Notes: generated from the letters alone by a model not told the origin. DNA of 64,000 bases from Aestuariirhabdus sp049985285 (GCF_049985285.1 NZ_JBNIEU010000005.1:1-64000), one strand, 5' to 3'; shown: positions 1-9,770, counted from the stretch's first letter. A program made the numbers and translations.

Positions 1-74
1 CCCCTTCGTCTAGTGGCCTAGGACACCGCCCTTTCACGGCGGTAACAGGGGTTCGAACCCCCTAGGGGACGCCA
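1..74 (+). tRNA. tRNA-Glu (anticodon TTC), 5' end cut by window edge
   Basis: The acceptor 3' strand (positions 65-71), T arm with the GTTCGAA loop, and a five-pair anticodon stem (26-30 with 38-42) are all visible. The anticodon TTC lies at 33-35. CCA is encoded at 72-74. The first two bases of the acceptor stem lie before the window, so the gene is 76 nt in full. It is followed at once by an intrinsic terminator. Confidence 0.95.
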
Positions 75-80
75 CTTAAA

Positions 81-105
81 AGCCCAGCTTTATGCTGGGC
101 TTTTT
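81..105 (+). terminator. Intrinsic terminator of tRNA-Glu transcript
   Basis: An eight-pair GC-rich stem (81-88 with 94-101) is followed by a run of five to six T. It lies 7 bp after the tRNA CCA end. Confidence 0.85.
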
Positions 106-181
106 CTTGTCCGGCATCCAAGATCCTTAATCAAACGCTTGTATGGTTTTTATGCTGCAGCTTCGTTAGCATGGAGATCGC

Positions 182-1669
182 GTGAAAATGGGATCGGGAC
201 TAATGAAAAACATCTATCGGATAGTTTCTGTAGCACTTATCACTTTGGTGGTGATCGTGCTGGGGCGGACGCTGCTATTCAGCCAGCAACCACTCGTTGT
301 AATAGAGGAGGTTGCTGATGTCGAACTTGATGAAGCAAGCACTGCGCGGCGTCTGGCCCAAGCACTAACGTTTAAAACGATCTCTCGTCCATACCCTGAA
401 CCACAGAACCCCGAAGTTTTCGGCCCCTTTGTCGATTACCTTAAGGCAAACTACCCGCAGGCTTTCTCTCGACTCGAGGTTGAAACGGTCGGTGGTTTTA
501 GCTTGCTGATTCGATGGCCTGGAAGCGACCGAGCGCTAAAGCCGATATTGCTGATGTCACATATGGATGTTGTTCCTGTCATACCGGGAACAGAGGTGCG
601 ATGGGCCCATCCTCCTTTCGCCGGAGTGGTGAAGGATGGGTATATTTGGGGTCGTGGAGCGCTGGATGACAAGTCGGGTGTATTGGGGATTCTGGAGGCC
701 GTAGAAGCCTTACTGGTCGAAGGGTTCGTGCCTGCCCGGGATATCTATCTGGCGTTCGGAGAGGATGAAGAGGTAGGTGGTCAGTTGGGTGCGGTCCAGA
801 TTGCGGCCCTGCTCGAATCGAGAGGGGTCAAGCTGGAGTTTCTGCTTGACGAGGGCGGGGCGATTACAGAGGGTATTGTTCCGGGGATGGAGGGGCCTGT
901 GGCGTTGATTGGCCCTGCAGAGAAGGGGTATTTAAGTCTTTCCTTAAGGGCAGAGGATGCGGGAGGGCACTCATCTCAGCCGCCGGCCATTACCGCGGCC
1001 GGACGCGTAGCCCGTGCGGTCGACCGAATTCAGTCAAATCCCTTTCCCATTGATATGGGGCAGACCGGTGATTTTATTGCCAGCCTTGGTCCTGAAGCCC
1101 CGTTTATGCAGCGCCTGGTGTTTGCTAATGCCTGGCTGTTTAATCCTTTTATCGAATGGTTGCTACCCGAAAACCCGGCATTGATTGCGGGTATGCGAAC
1201 AACCACAGCGCCGACCATGCTTTCCGGTAGTGTTAAAGACAACGTGCTGCCGATTGAGGCTGAGGCGGTGGTGAACTTCCGGATTTTGCCGGGAGAATCT
1301 ATCGCATCGGTCACTGCGCGCGTTATTGAGCTGATCGATGATGAAAGGATTGAGGTCACCCCCTATGGGTTTGCGTCTGAACCGTCGGCGGTTTCGTCGG
1401 TGGACAGCTACGGGTATCAGATGCTGTCTCGCTCGATCCAGGAAGTGATTGAAGACCCCCGGTTAGTGGTTGCACCACGATTGGTGATTGGGGCGACCGA
1501 TTCCCGTCATTTCTCTCGCGTGACATCATCCAGCTTCCGTTTTTTGGGTGTGACCCTGGGGCCGGAAGAGCTCAAGGGTTTTCATGGAAGTAATGAGCGT
1601 GTGAGCGTACAGGGCTATATGGAGGCGATAAAGATCTATTATCGGCTGATTCGAAATGCAGCAGGCTAG
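182..1669 (+). CDS. Membrane-anchored M20 family metallopeptidase
   Basis: Zinc-dependent M20 peptidase/amidase (ArgE/DapE/CPG2 clan). One hydrophobic segment near residues 12-33 should anchor it in the inner membrane with the catalytic part in the periplasm. Metal-site motifs are seen in order: SHMDVVP (His127, Asp129), WGRGALDDK, GEDEEVGG (catalytic Glu pair) and DEGG. The length of 495 is like the PM20D1/Gly-Xaa carboxypeptidase branch, which also has an N-terminal hydrophobic segment. The GTG at 182 is chosen because GGAG sits about 5 bp before it; an ATG at 203 would keep the membrane segment. Substrate is unknown. It is a single-gene unit between tRNA-Glu and a LysR gene. Confidence 0.85.
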   Translation: MKMGSGLMKNIYRIVSVALITLVVIVLGRTLLFSQQPLVVIEEVADVELDEASTARRLAQALTFKTISRPYPEPQNPEVFGPFVDYLKANYPQAFSRLEVETVGGFSLLIRWPGSDRALKPILLMSHMDVVPVIPGTEVRWAHPPFAGVVKDGYIWGRGALDDKSGVLGILEAVEALLVEGFVPARDIYLAFGEDEEVGGQLGAVQIAALLESRGVKLEFLLDEGGAITEGIVPGMEGPVALIGPAEKGYLSLSLRAEDAGGHSSQPPAITAAGRVARAVDRIQSNPFPIDMGQTGDFIASLGPEAPFMQRLVFANAWLFNPFIEWLLPENPALIAGMRTTTAPTMLSGSVKDNVLPIEAEAVVNFRILPGESIASVTARVIELIDDERIEVTPYGFASEPSAVSSVDSYGYQMLSRSIQEVIEDPRLVVAPRLVIGATDSRHFSRVTSSSFRFLGVTLGPEELKGFHGSNERVSVQGYMEAIKIYYRLIRNAAG

Positions 1670-1764
1670 GAGATCTCGGGGAAAACCTGGCTCGATCGAG
1701 ACAGGGGGAGTTATATTTGTCATAATTTAGTTTGTTTATGACTGCTGTTGGCGGCATTGAATCT

Positions 1765-2721
1765 ATGAATGTTAATCGTGTTGACCTGAATCTGCTGGTT
1801 TATCTTGATGTTTTGCTTCGCGAGCGCAATGTAACGCGAGCCGCTAATCAGCTGGGGATTACCCAGCCAGCCATGAGTAATGGTCTGCGCCGCCTGCGAG
1901 ATCTGTTTGAGGACCCGTTGCTAATTCGAACCAGCGAGGGTATGACGGCAACCGAGCGTGCGCTGGAGCTTCAGCCGGTTATTCGTAACGTACTGGCCAC
2001 TATTGATAAGGCGGTACAGCCACAAAAGGACTTTGAAGCGTTAACGACCCAGCGCGTCTACCGAATTATGGCCAGCGACTATGCTGAAGCAACCCTGATT
2101 CCGCAGGTGCTTTCGCGGCTAAGAACCGAGGCTCCCGGTATAACCCTGGATATGTTGACACCCAGTGATGTGAGTTTCCTGGATGTGGAGCAGGGCAGGG
2201 TGGATATGGCCATCAACCGTTTTGATCAGATGCCGCAGTCTTTCCACCAAACAACCGTGTGGATGGATGGGTTCTCCTGTTTGATGAGTGTCGACAATCC
2301 GGTGGTGGATCGCTTTAACCTGGATTCCTATTTGACCTCCCAGCATATCTGGGTGAGTAAAACCGGGATGGGGGTGGGCGTCGGAGTCAATCCGAAGGAT
2401 GTGCAGCGGCTGGGGTGGGTCGATGAGGCTCTGGCCCGGCTGGATAGAAAGCGCAATATTGCGGTGTTTACCCGGCATTATCAGGTCGCCATGTTGCTCG
2501 CACAACAGCGTGACCTGATTGCGACGTTACCGAGCCGTGCTGCAGCGCTGCAGACTAGTAACCCGGAGCTGGTCGTTAAGGCGCCACCGTTTGATATTCC
2601 CCCTATCGAGTTAAAGATGGCCTGGAGCCCTCTGTTGCAGCACAATCCGGGGCACCAATGGCTCAGGCGATTGATCTCTGATGTCGCGAAAGAGGTGCGT
2701 GTACCGCAGTTGAGTGGGTGA
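1765..2721 (+). CDS. LysR family transcriptional regulator (NodD/NahR-like branch)
   Basis: Typical LysR protein of about 318 residues. The N-terminal winged helix-turn-helix carries VDLNLLVYLDVLL, then NVTRAANQLGITQPAMSNGLRRLR, and a C-terminal periplasmic-binding-like effector domain follows. The wording VDLNLLVxLDxLL and DPLLIRT fits the NodD/NahR branch. The frame is open from a TTG at 1732 and an ATG at 1738, but ATG 1765 gives the family's usual N-terminus (MNVNRVDLNLL). It lies about 95 bp after the M20 peptidase gene on the same strand. Target and effector cannot be told from the sequence. Confidence 0.88.
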   Translation: MNVNRVDLNLLVYLDVLLRERNVTRAANQLGITQPAMSNGLRRLRDLFEDPLLIRTSEGMTATERALELQPVIRNVLATIDKAVQPQKDFEALTTQRVYRIMASDYAEATLIPQVLSRLRTEAPGITLDMLTPSDVSFLDVEQGRVDMAINRFDQMPQSFHQTTVWMDGFSCLMSVDNPVVDRFNLDSYLTSQHIWVSKTGMGVGVGVNPKDVQRLGWVDEALARLDRKRNIAVFTRHYQVAMLLAQQRDLIATLPSRAAALQTSNPELVVKAPPFDIPPIELKMAWSPLLQHNPGHQWLRRLISDVAKEVRVPQLSG

Positions 2722-3007
2722 TGAGAGTACCAGTGTACGGAGAGGTCAGCTAAAGCCGCTCTAGCGCAATGTATCTCCGGGGCTGTTAGCGAGCGACTTA
2801 ACGCGGTTACCTTGTTGGTGGCTCCCGCCATGGCGGGGCGTTATCACGAGCGATGCAGGCAAGGAGTCGGTTTGTCCTCGGGGATTTCAAGGGACCGGGC
2901 AGGGAGAGGGGCTATTGCAGGTACACACCCATCGGCCCGTACATCCTTTACGGGGCAGCTGTTAACGGCAGATTGTATTGGGCAGTGGGTGGGATGATTT
3001 CGTCTTT
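2722..3007. other. Spacer with no supported gene
   Basis: Between the LysR stop and the stop of the minus-strand ART-like gene. Short open frames here lack ribosome sites and family-like sequence. No clear terminator or promoter is visible. Confidence 0.5.
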
Positions 3008-3568
3008 TTATGGCAAAAGATCCAAGTATTTTGCATCAATATCAGCGTTTATATACGCCATGCCTAATTTGTATAGATAATCTAATCGGTCTGATTTAGC
3101 GGGGTCTATGGTCGGTGCTTTAAGGCCAAGCTCGTTATATATGCTGCCTAGATAGTCTAAATAGTCATTACCTTCTACCAGTAACAGGCTGGCAGCTCCC
3201 ACATCAGGCTTTACTGAGTTATTGATCTGTTCGGGAAGATTAATCGCCACGACCACAGGCGACTCCTCGGCACCGGTATGGGCCGTACGTTTATTAACGG
3301 TTTGCGTTGCCCAATAGTAAGCAAGCTCTTTGCTCTGGGTTAGAAAAACAGGCTCGATGGTTTCGGTGTAGCTATTGCCGATTGTCGCCATAATTTTTTT
3401 TGTGCTTTGTTTTAATGCCTCATCACCTGAGCGTTTTAAACCGAATTCCTTTATTGATGTGATCAATGCCGACGATGTACCGTGATACCAAGTACTTCCA
3501 GCTTTAAAACCCTCTTTGGTTAGTAGATCTTTTGCATCTTGTAAGCTGTTTGGGATATTCGTCATCAT
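3008..3568 (-). CDS. Orphan protein with ADP-ribosyltransferase-like HGTS motif
   Basis: No close family recognised. About 186 residues, no signal peptide. Near residue 28 it reads TWYHGTSSALITSIKEFGL, and near residue 76 PVFLTQSKELAYYWA, followed by a strand-like VVVAINLP. An H-G-T/S start with a downstream I..GL, then V(F/Y)LT..x..A.YWA, is the layout of PARP-like and KptA-like ADP-ribosyltransferase folds and of small phage/toxin relatives. The third catalytic residue could not be placed, so activity is unproven. The track of bases is AT-richer (about 42% GC in a sampled 60 bp) than neighbouring core genes, which suggests transfer. ATG at 3568 or 3565 may be the start; a TTG precedes them. 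It stands alone, with no antitoxin-like partner next to it. Confidence 0.6.
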   Translation of the reverse strand: MMTNIPNSLQDAKDLLTKEGFKAGSTWYHGTSSALITSIKEFGLKRSGDEALKQSTKKIMATIGNSYTETIEPVFLTQSKELAYYWATQTVNKRTAHTGAEESPVVVAINLPEQINNSVKPDVGAASLLLVEGNDYLDYLGSIYNELGLKAPTIDPAKSDRLDYLYKLGMAYINADIDAKYLDLLP

Positions 3569-3604
3569 CAATCTCGCTTTTTAAGGTTTTGCATCAAGGT
3601 TAAA

Positions 3605-3642
3605 GAAAAGGCGGCTCCCTTTTTCAAGGGGCCGCCTTTTTC
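3605..3642 (-). terminator. Intrinsic terminator after aceA (works on both strands)
   Basis: GGCGGCxCCC pairs with GGGGCCGCC around a T-rich loop, with A/T runs on both sides. It lies 54 bp beyond the aceA stop and before the start of the ART-like gene, so it separates the two minus-strand genes. Confidence 0.85.
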
Positions 3643-3695
3643 AAACACTTTAAACTTAAGCTTTATTAAATCAAGGCCTAAGTGACCGAGTCCAA

Positions 3696-5294
3696 TTAGT
3701 TGAACTGGTTAGAAGTGTTCTTGGCGCCGCCTGCTTTAAGCGCGTTTTCACCAGCAAAGTATTCTTTGTGATCGTCACCCATGTCAGAGCCTGACATGTT
3801 CTGGTGCTTAACACAGGCGATACCCTGACGGATCTCCTTGCGCTGTACGCCGGCAACGTAGCCCAACATACCTGCTTCACCGAAGTACTCTTTAGCCAGG
3901 TTGTCAGTAGACAAGGCTGCTGTGTGGTAAGTAGGAAGCGTAATCAGGTGGTGGAAGATGTTGGCTTCGCGAGCACTGTCAGCCTGGAAGGTACGGATCT
4001 TGTCGTCTGCGTCTGCAGCCAGCTCAGAATCATCGTACTCAACGCTCATCAGGTTAGCGCGATCGTAAGCAGATACGTCTTTACCTGCTTCAACCCAGCG
4101 ATCGTATGCTTGCTGGCGGAAGTTCAGAGTCCAGTTGAAAGAGGGCGAGTTGTTGTAAACCAGCTTCGCATCAGGAACCTGCTTACGTACTTCGTTCATC
4201 ATGCCAGCGATATCAGCAACGCTTGGTGTTGCAGTTTCGATCCAGATCAGGTCGGCACCGGCTTTAATGGCTTCAACACTGTCAAATACGCAACGCTCTT
4301 CACCGGTACCTTCACGGAACTGATACAGGCCAGAAGGTAGACGCTTGGGGCGAACCAGCTTACCGTTGCGGTTCAGGCACACATCGCCTTCAGCCATATC
4401 AGCAACGTCGATCTCTTCAACGTCCAGGTAAGAGTTGTAGATGTCACCCTGATCGCCAGGCTCTTTAACAACGGCGATCTCTTTGGTCAGGCCTGCACCT
4501 TCAGAGTCGGTACGAGCACAGATAACGCCGTTATCGACACCCAGCTCCAGGAAGGCGTAACGCAGAGCGCGGATTTTTGCGTGGAAGTCGGAGTGAGGTA
4601 CGGTTACTTTGCCGTCCTGGTGGCCACACTGCTTCTCATCGGCAACCTGGTTCTCGATCTGCAGGCAGCAGGCACCCGCTTCGATCATCTGCTTAGCCAT
4701 CAGGTAAGTCGCTTCTGCGTTACCGAAACCTGCATCGATATCAGCAATAATCGGTACAACGTGTGTCACGTGGTTGTCGATTTTGTCTTGAATTGCGGCT
4801 TCAGCAGCGCTATCTCCAGCTTCGCGGGCAGCGTCCAGCTCGCGGAACAGGCCGCCTAGCTCACGGGCATCTGCTTGACGCAGGAAGGTGTACAGCTCTT
4901 CGACCAGGCTGGCAACGGAGGTTTTCTCGTGCATGGATTGGTCGGGAAGAGGGCCGAAGTCTGAGCGCAGGGCCGCAACCATCCAGCCCGACAGGTACAG
5001 GTATCGACGATCAGTCTGACCGTTAAAGTGCTTCTTGATAGAGATCAGCTTCTGCTGACCAATGAAACCGTGCCAGCATCCCAAAGACTGGGTGTATTTG
5101 GTCTTGTCGGCATCGAAGGCGGCCATGTCGGCGCGCATAATGTCAGCGGTGTACCGGGCAATATCCAGACCGGTTTTGAACTTGTTCTGAGTGCGCATGC
5201 GAGCTACAGATTCTGCACTAATCTCATTCCAGGCGCTGCCCTGAGTATTGATCAAGGTTGCAGCGGTATCGGTATCTTTTGCGTATTGAGACAT
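3696..5294 (-). CDS. aceA: Isocitrate lyase
   Basis: Splits isocitrate into glyoxylate and succinate, the first step of the glyoxylate shunt that lets the cell grow on acetate and fatty acids. At 532 residues it is the long form typical of Pseudomonas and Acinetobacter rather than the 434-residue E. coli form. The active-site loop reads KQCGHQDGK (Cys near residue 222), and DIDAGFGN and the SPSFNW stretch are also present. The ATG at 5294 is preceded by AAGGATCGACC. It diverges from glcB across a 563-bp AT-rich spacer, so both shunt enzymes start from one control region. Confidence 0.96.
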   Translation of the reverse strand: MSQYAKDTDTAATLINTQGSAWNEISAESVARMRTQNKFKTGLDIARYTADIMRADMAAFDADKTKYTQSLGCWHGFIGQQKLISIKKHFNGQTDRRYLYLSGWMVAALRSDFGPLPDQSMHEKTSVASLVEELYTFLRQADARELGGLFRELDAAREAGDSAAEAAIQDKIDNHVTHVVPIIADIDAGFGNAEATYLMAKQMIEAGACCLQIENQVADEKQCGHQDGKVTVPHSDFHAKIRALRYAFLELGVDNGVICARTDSEGAGLTKEIAVVKEPGDQGDIYNSYLDVEEIDVADMAEGDVCLNRNGKLVRPKRLPSGLYQFREGTGEERCVFDSVEAIKAGADLIWIETATPSVADIAGMMNEVRKQVPDAKLVYNNSPSFNWTLNFRQQAYDRWVEAGKDVSAYDRANLMSVEYDDSELAADADDKIRTFQADSAREANIFHHLITLPTYHTAALSTDNLAKEYFGEAGMLGYVAGVQRKEIRQGIACVKHQNMSGSDMGDDHKEYFAGENALKAGGAKNTSNQFN

Positions 5295-5857
5295 GGTCGA
5301 TCCTTAAAAGTAGGTTGCAACATTCCAGCGGTGCTGGCGGGGTTGTGTTACGCCGGCAATACTAGGGTAAGATGTTTCATAATTGAAATAAATGTCGTTT
5401 ATTTTTGTTATTCATAATAAGAATGTGATGGCTCACAAAGTTACGGGGGTAGCGGTTGTCGCTTGAGAACATTTAGTTATCGGTGAGTGGGTCCAGGATG
5501 GAAGGCGCCTATAGCGTTGAGGGTCGGTAGTGCTTAAAGTGAGCAATCGAAATTAAGAACATATCTTAAGTTGTTGTAATATATGATTGTAATTTATCTC
5601 TAAGATCTTTTTTTTAGAAAAATAATCAACGTTGTTAAGTGCTTAAACCCGTGGCGGGCTGTATCGCTAACACGTTGGGTCTGGTGAGTTAGTATGGGGC
5701 CCGTTGCTTCTATTTATAGTGGGATCTTATATATTCATTGAAAGAATAGTGAGAATAATACCTATAAATTAGTGAAATTTAGGGTGACTTATTACAATTC
5801 TCACGATGCGCACCAGTGCACTACAATTGCGTTTGCTACTTTAGAGGCTTCCAGATT
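5295..5857. promoter_or_regulatory. Shared aceA-glcB control region
   Basis: A 563-bp gene-free, markedly AT-rich spacer between divergent aceA and glcB. It has A/T tracts at 5560-5640 and a candidate glcB promoter, TTGAAA at 5738-5743 and TATAAA at 5763-5768, with a long 19-bp gap. Specific operator sites cannot be assigned by eye. No small gene is supported. Confidence 0.45.
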
Positions 5858-8035
5858 ATGACTAACCGAATTCAAAAAGGCGGGCTGCAGATCGCCGATG
5901 TTCTATACGATCTGATTACGAATGAGATCGTTCCAGGTACCGGCGTTGAGGCAGACAGGTTTTGGGGTGAGCTTGAAGCAATCGTGAATGAGCTGGGCCC
6001 TAAAAACCGGAAGTTGCTGGCCAAGCGTGATGATTTTCAGCAGCAGCTGGATCAGTGGCACAAAGAGCATTCTGGCCAGCCTCACGACGGGGCGGCGTAC
6101 AAGAACTTTCTGATTAGCATTGGCTACCTGCTGGAGGAGGGGGAAGCGTTTCAGGTACAGACTACAAACGTTGATACCGAGATTACATCTCAGGCTGGCC
6201 CGCAACTTGTGGTGCCGGTAAAAAATGCCCGCTTTGCCCTCAACGCGGCCAATGCCCGCTGGGGTAGTCTTTATGACGCTCTCTATGGAACCGACGCAAT
6301 TTCGGAGGAGGGGGGTGCCGAGAAGGGCAGCGGGTATAACCCGGTGCGGGGTGCCAAGGTTATAGAGTTTGGTCGTAACCATCTTGATGTGGCAGCTCCT
6401 CTGGTTGGGGGTGCAAGTCATAGGGGTTCAACCTCCTATCGAATTGAGAGCGGACAGTTGGTCGTCGGTCTTGCCGGTGGCGGCGTGGCGGGCCTGGTTG
6501 ACCCTGACAAATGTGTTGGTTTCCGTGGCGACGCCTCGGCACCAACGGCCGTGCTGCTGAAGAACAACGGGCTGCATATTGAGATTCAGATTGATGCCAG
6601 TAATCGGGTGGGTTCCGATGATACCGCTGGAGTGAAGGATCTATTGGTTGAAGCCGCGGTGACCACCATTATGGACTGCGAAGATTCTGTTGCTGCGGTT
6701 GATGCCGAGGATAAGGTCGAGGTCTACGGCAACTGGCTCGGGCTAATGAAAGGCAACCTTGAGGACACCTTCGAGAAAGGCGGTAAGCCCATGACGCGAG
6801 CATTGAGTGATGATCGCCGTTACACGGCTCTTGATGGTGGTGAGTTGGTGCTGCATGGCCGCAGCTTGTTGTTCGTGCGTAATGTGGGTCACCTGATGAC
6901 GATCGATGCCGTGCTTGATAAAGACGGTCGTGAGATTCCCGAGGGTATTTTGGACGGGATGGTTACCGTTCTCGCCGCAATCCATGACCTTAAGGGTAAT
7001 GGCGAGCGTGGCAATAGCAGGAGCGGTTCGGTCTATATAGTAAAACCCAAGATGCATGGCCCCGAGGAGGTAGCGTTCACGTGCGAGCTGTTCGGGCGCA
7101 TTGAAGATGCCCTGGGTCTGGCCCGCAACACCGTCAAAGTGGGTATTATGGACGAGGAGCGGCGCACTACTATTAATCTTAAGGAATGCATTCGTGTTGC
7201 CAAGGATCGGGTGGTCTTCATTAATACGGGCTTCCTCGACCGTACCGGGGATGAGATTCATAGCAGTATGCTCGCCGGGACCATGATTCCCAAAGCTGCG
7301 ATGAAGGCTCAGCCATGGATCAGCGCCTACGAAGATTGGAATGTCGACAATGGACTTGCCTGTGGTTTGCAGGGCCGCGCCCAGATCGGTAAAGGGATGT
7401 GGGCGATGCCCGACGAGATGGCCGCGATGCTGGAGCAGAAGATAGGGCACCCTATGTCCGGCGCCAATACTGCGTGGGTACCCTCACCAAACGGCGCAAC
7501 CCTGCACAGCACTCATTATCATCGTGTCAATGTTGTTGCCCGCCAGAACGAGCTTGCAAGCCGCGAACGTGCGAGCCTCGATGATATTCTTACCATTCCG
7601 GTGATGGATGACCCATCAACGCTGACGGCGGAGCAGATTCAGCAGGAGCTGGACAATAATGCCCAGGGTATTTTGGGCTATGTGGTGCGCTGGATCGATA
7701 GTGGTGTTGGTTGCTCCAAGGTTCCTGATATCAATAACGTTGGGCTGATGGAAGACCGTGCGACCTTGCGTATCTCCAGTCAGCATATCGCTAATTGGCT
7801 GTATCATGGTGTCTGCTCGGAAGCGCAGGTGATGGAGACTATGAAACGCATGGCGCAGGTTGTCGATGGCCAGAACGAGGGTGATGCCAGTTACTCCAAT
7901 ATGGCGCCCGCCTTTGATGGGGTAGCGTTTAGAGCCGCTTGCGACTTGGTGCTGAAGGGGACCGAGCAACCCAATGGCTACACCGAACCCCTGCTTCACG
8001 CTTATCGTCGGGAGGCGAAAGCGCAACAGTCCTAA
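5858..8035 (+). CDS. glcB: Malate synthase G
   Basis: Condenses glyoxylate with acetyl-CoA to make malate, completing the glyoxylate shunt. 725 residues, the usual length of form G. Diagnostic stretches are TTIMDCEDSVAAVDAEDK, GIMDEERRTTINL, the catalytic region INTGFLDRTGDEIHSSM and KGMWAMPDEM. The frame is open from 5816, but ATG 5858 matches the family N-terminus (MTNRIQKGGLQIA) and has AGAGG about 10 bp before it. It diverges from aceA and runs towards mqo, whose product oxidises the malate formed. Confidence 0.96.
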   Translation: MTNRIQKGGLQIADVLYDLITNEIVPGTGVEADRFWGELEAIVNELGPKNRKLLAKRDDFQQQLDQWHKEHSGQPHDGAAYKNFLISIGYLLEEGEAFQVQTTNVDTEITSQAGPQLVVPVKNARFALNAANARWGSLYDALYGTDAISEEGGAEKGSGYNPVRGAKVIEFGRNHLDVAAPLVGGASHRGSTSYRIESGQLVVGLAGGGVAGLVDPDKCVGFRGDASAPTAVLLKNNGLHIEIQIDASNRVGSDDTAGVKDLLVEAAVTTIMDCEDSVAAVDAEDKVEVYGNWLGLMKGNLEDTFEKGGKPMTRALSDDRRYTALDGGELVLHGRSLLFVRNVGHLMTIDAVLDKDGREIPEGILDGMVTVLAAIHDLKGNGERGNSRSGSVYIVKPKMHGPEEVAFTCELFGRIEDALGLARNTVKVGIMDEERRTTINLKECIRVAKDRVVFINTGFLDRTGDEIHSSMLAGTMIPKAAMKAQPWISAYEDWNVDNGLACGLQGRAQIGKGMWAMPDEMAAMLEQKIGHPMSGANTAWVPSPNGATLHSTHYHRVNVVARQNELASRERASLDDILTIPVMDDPSTLTAEQIQQELDNNAQGILGYVVRWIDSGVGCSKVPDINNVGLMEDRATLRISSQHIANWLYHGVCSEAQVMETMKRMAQVVDGQNEGDASYSNMAPAFDGVAFRAACDLVLKGTEQPNGYTEPLLHAYRREAKAQQS

Positions 8036-8095
8036 TACAGGCTCGGTCTTGTCCTGAAATAAGTGTCAACCCTATTCAGGACGGGTCACCCAAAA

Positions 8096-8126
8096 CAAAA
8101 AAGCCGACGTCATGTCGGCTTTTTTG
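8096..8126 (+). terminator. Bidirectional intrinsic terminator between glcB and mqo
   Basis: AAAAAGCCGAC pairs with GTCGGCTTTTT across a five-base loop, and T-runs occur on both strands. It ends both convergent genes. Confidence 0.9.
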
Positions 8127-8159
8127 TTTTTCAGGCACGCAGTTCTCTTTAGTCGCGTA

Positions 8160-9770
8160 TTAAGCCTGTGAGCGGGGGCACTCATCCGGGGTGGGCGAAA
8201 CTGCACTGGTGTCGTTGGCCGGTGCGAGGGGCAGTTCCGGGTGGGCGTAGACAGATTGCGAAACCGGGTTGATCGCCTGAGGAGTAGCCTTTGCCAGGCC
8301 CAGGGTCGTGAGCGAGAGGGGGCGTACCTGCTGGAGATGCTCTGCGTCGTCTATCAAGGAGATGCCGTAGGAGGGGAGCATCACCTGCAACCGCTCTTTC
8401 CAACTGTCGAGCTGCATCTGCCTGGAAAAGCAGCGGGCTAACACATCAAGCATTGCCTTGACGGCGATTGATGCGCCCGGGGATGCACCCAACAGCGCTG
8501 CGAGGCTCCCATCCTTGGACGCGATCATCTCCGTGCCAAACTCCAGCGAGCCGTTACCCTTGGAGTCGCGTTTGATGACCTGTACCCGCTGGCCAGCATC
8601 GGCAAGTGACCACTGCTGGTCGTTAGCCTGCGGCAGGTACTGGCGCAGGGATTCCATACGCGAGTGGTGGGACTGCAGTGTTTCCTTGATCAGGTAGCGG
8701 GTCAGATCCATATTCTTAAGCCCGACTGTGATCAGGGGGCGAAGGTTCCCCGGGCGTATCGAATTAGGCATATCCAACACGGAGCCCTGCTTAAGGAACT
8801 TGGTGGTAAATCCTGCGAAGGGGCCAAACAGTAGCGCTTTTTCGCCATCTATGACGCGGGTATCCAGGTGGGGAACGGACATAGGAGGCGCTCCGAGTGC
8901 TGGTTTTCCGTACACCTTGGCGCTATGGGCAGCAATAGTTTTCGGGTCTTTGCAGATAAGCCACTGTCCGCTCACGGGGAACCCGCCGTATCCGCTGGCC
9001 TCTTCGATCGCTGATTTTTGCAGCAGGGGAAGGGTGCCGCCACCGGCACCGAGGAACACGAAACGACTGGTAAGGTTCAGCGTCTCAGCGGTTGCTGTAT
9101 TGCGCACCCCTACCTGCCATAGCCCATTGTCATCCTGTTTAAGATCTTGCACACGGGTTCCCAATATCAGGCGGAAAGCCGGGCTGCGCTTAAGGCTGTT
9201 TACCATTGCACGGGTCAGTGCGCCGAAATCAATATCGGTGCCCCGAGACATGCGAGTAGCCGCAACTGGTTCTTGTGGGTCTCGTCCGTTCATTATCAGG
9301 GGCATCCAGCGCTCAACAACCTGTGGGTCTTCGCTGTACTCCATGCCCTCGAACAGGTGGTGGGTGCTCATTTGATGGTACCTGTCGCGCAGGAAGGCTA
9401 CGTTTTTCTCACCCCAAACGAAGCTGCAATGGGGAGTGGAGTTAATGAATTGAGCCGGTTCCGGCAGGCTACCCGTTCGTACGAGGTGGCTCCAGAGCTG
9501 AAGCGATAGCTCAAATGCGGCGTTGATATCAAGGGCCTTGCTGATATCTACCTCCCCCTTATCATTTTGAGGGGTGTAATTCAGCTCGCAGTAAGCTGCG
9601 TGTCCGGTGCCGGCATTGTTCCAGCCTGAAGTGCTCTCCTGCGCGACATCGTCGAGTCCCTCGATCATGGCGATACGGAGCGTCGGATCCAGTTCGTTCA
9701 ACAGGGTGGCAAGCGTAGTGCTCATGGTTCCGGAGCCTACCAGCAGGGCGTCGTAGAGTTCGTTTTTCAT
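8160..9770 (-). CDS. mqo: Malate:quinone oxidoreductase
   Basis: FAD enzyme on the inner face of the membrane that oxidises malate to oxaloacetate and passes electrons to quinone. The N-terminal dinucleotide fold reads LLVGSGTMSTTLATLL, then the family stretch STSGWNNAGTGHAAYCELNYTP. The length of 536 is somewhat more than E. coli's (548) range and normal for the family. The C-terminal tail after about residue 510 is low-complexity (Pro/Ser/Asp). It sits next to glcB and aceA and diverges from a LysR gene across 142 bp, which suggests that regulator as its controller. Confidence 0.95.
   Translation of the reverse strand: MKNELYDALLVGSGTMSTTLATLLNELDPTLRIAMIEGLDDVAQESTSGWNNAGTGHAAYCELNYTPQNDKGEVDISKALDINAAFELSLQLWSHLVRTGSLPEPAQFINSTPHCSFVWGEKNVAFLRDRYHQMSTHHLFEGMEYSEDPQVVERWMPLIMNGRDPQEPVAATRMSRGTDIDFGALTRAMVNSLKRSPAFRLILGTRVQDLKQDDNGLWQVGVRNTATAETLNLTSRFVFLGAGGGTLPLLQKSAIEEASGYGGFPVSGQWLICKDPKTIAAHSAKVYGKPALGAPPMSVPHLDTRVIDGEKALLFGPFAGFTTKFLKQGSVLDMPNSIRPGNLRPLITVGLKNMDLTRYLIKETLQSHHSRMESLRQYLPQANDQQWSLADAGQRVQVIKRDSKGNGSLEFGTEMIASKDGSLAALLGASPGASIAVKAMLDVLARCFSRQMQLDSWKERLQVMLPSYGISLIDDAEHLQQVRPLSLTTLGLAKATPQAINPVSQSVYAHPELPLAPANDTSAVSPTPDECPRSQA

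Noticed and set aside
2812..3080. Short plus-strand reading frames between LysR and the ART-like gene
   Set aside because: They overlap the minus-strand gene's end, have no ribosome sites and no family-like text.
5520..5810. A/T-rich tracts between aceA and glcB as a replication origin or phage remnant
   Set aside because: No repeated boxes or DnaA-like clusters; a promoter region explains it.
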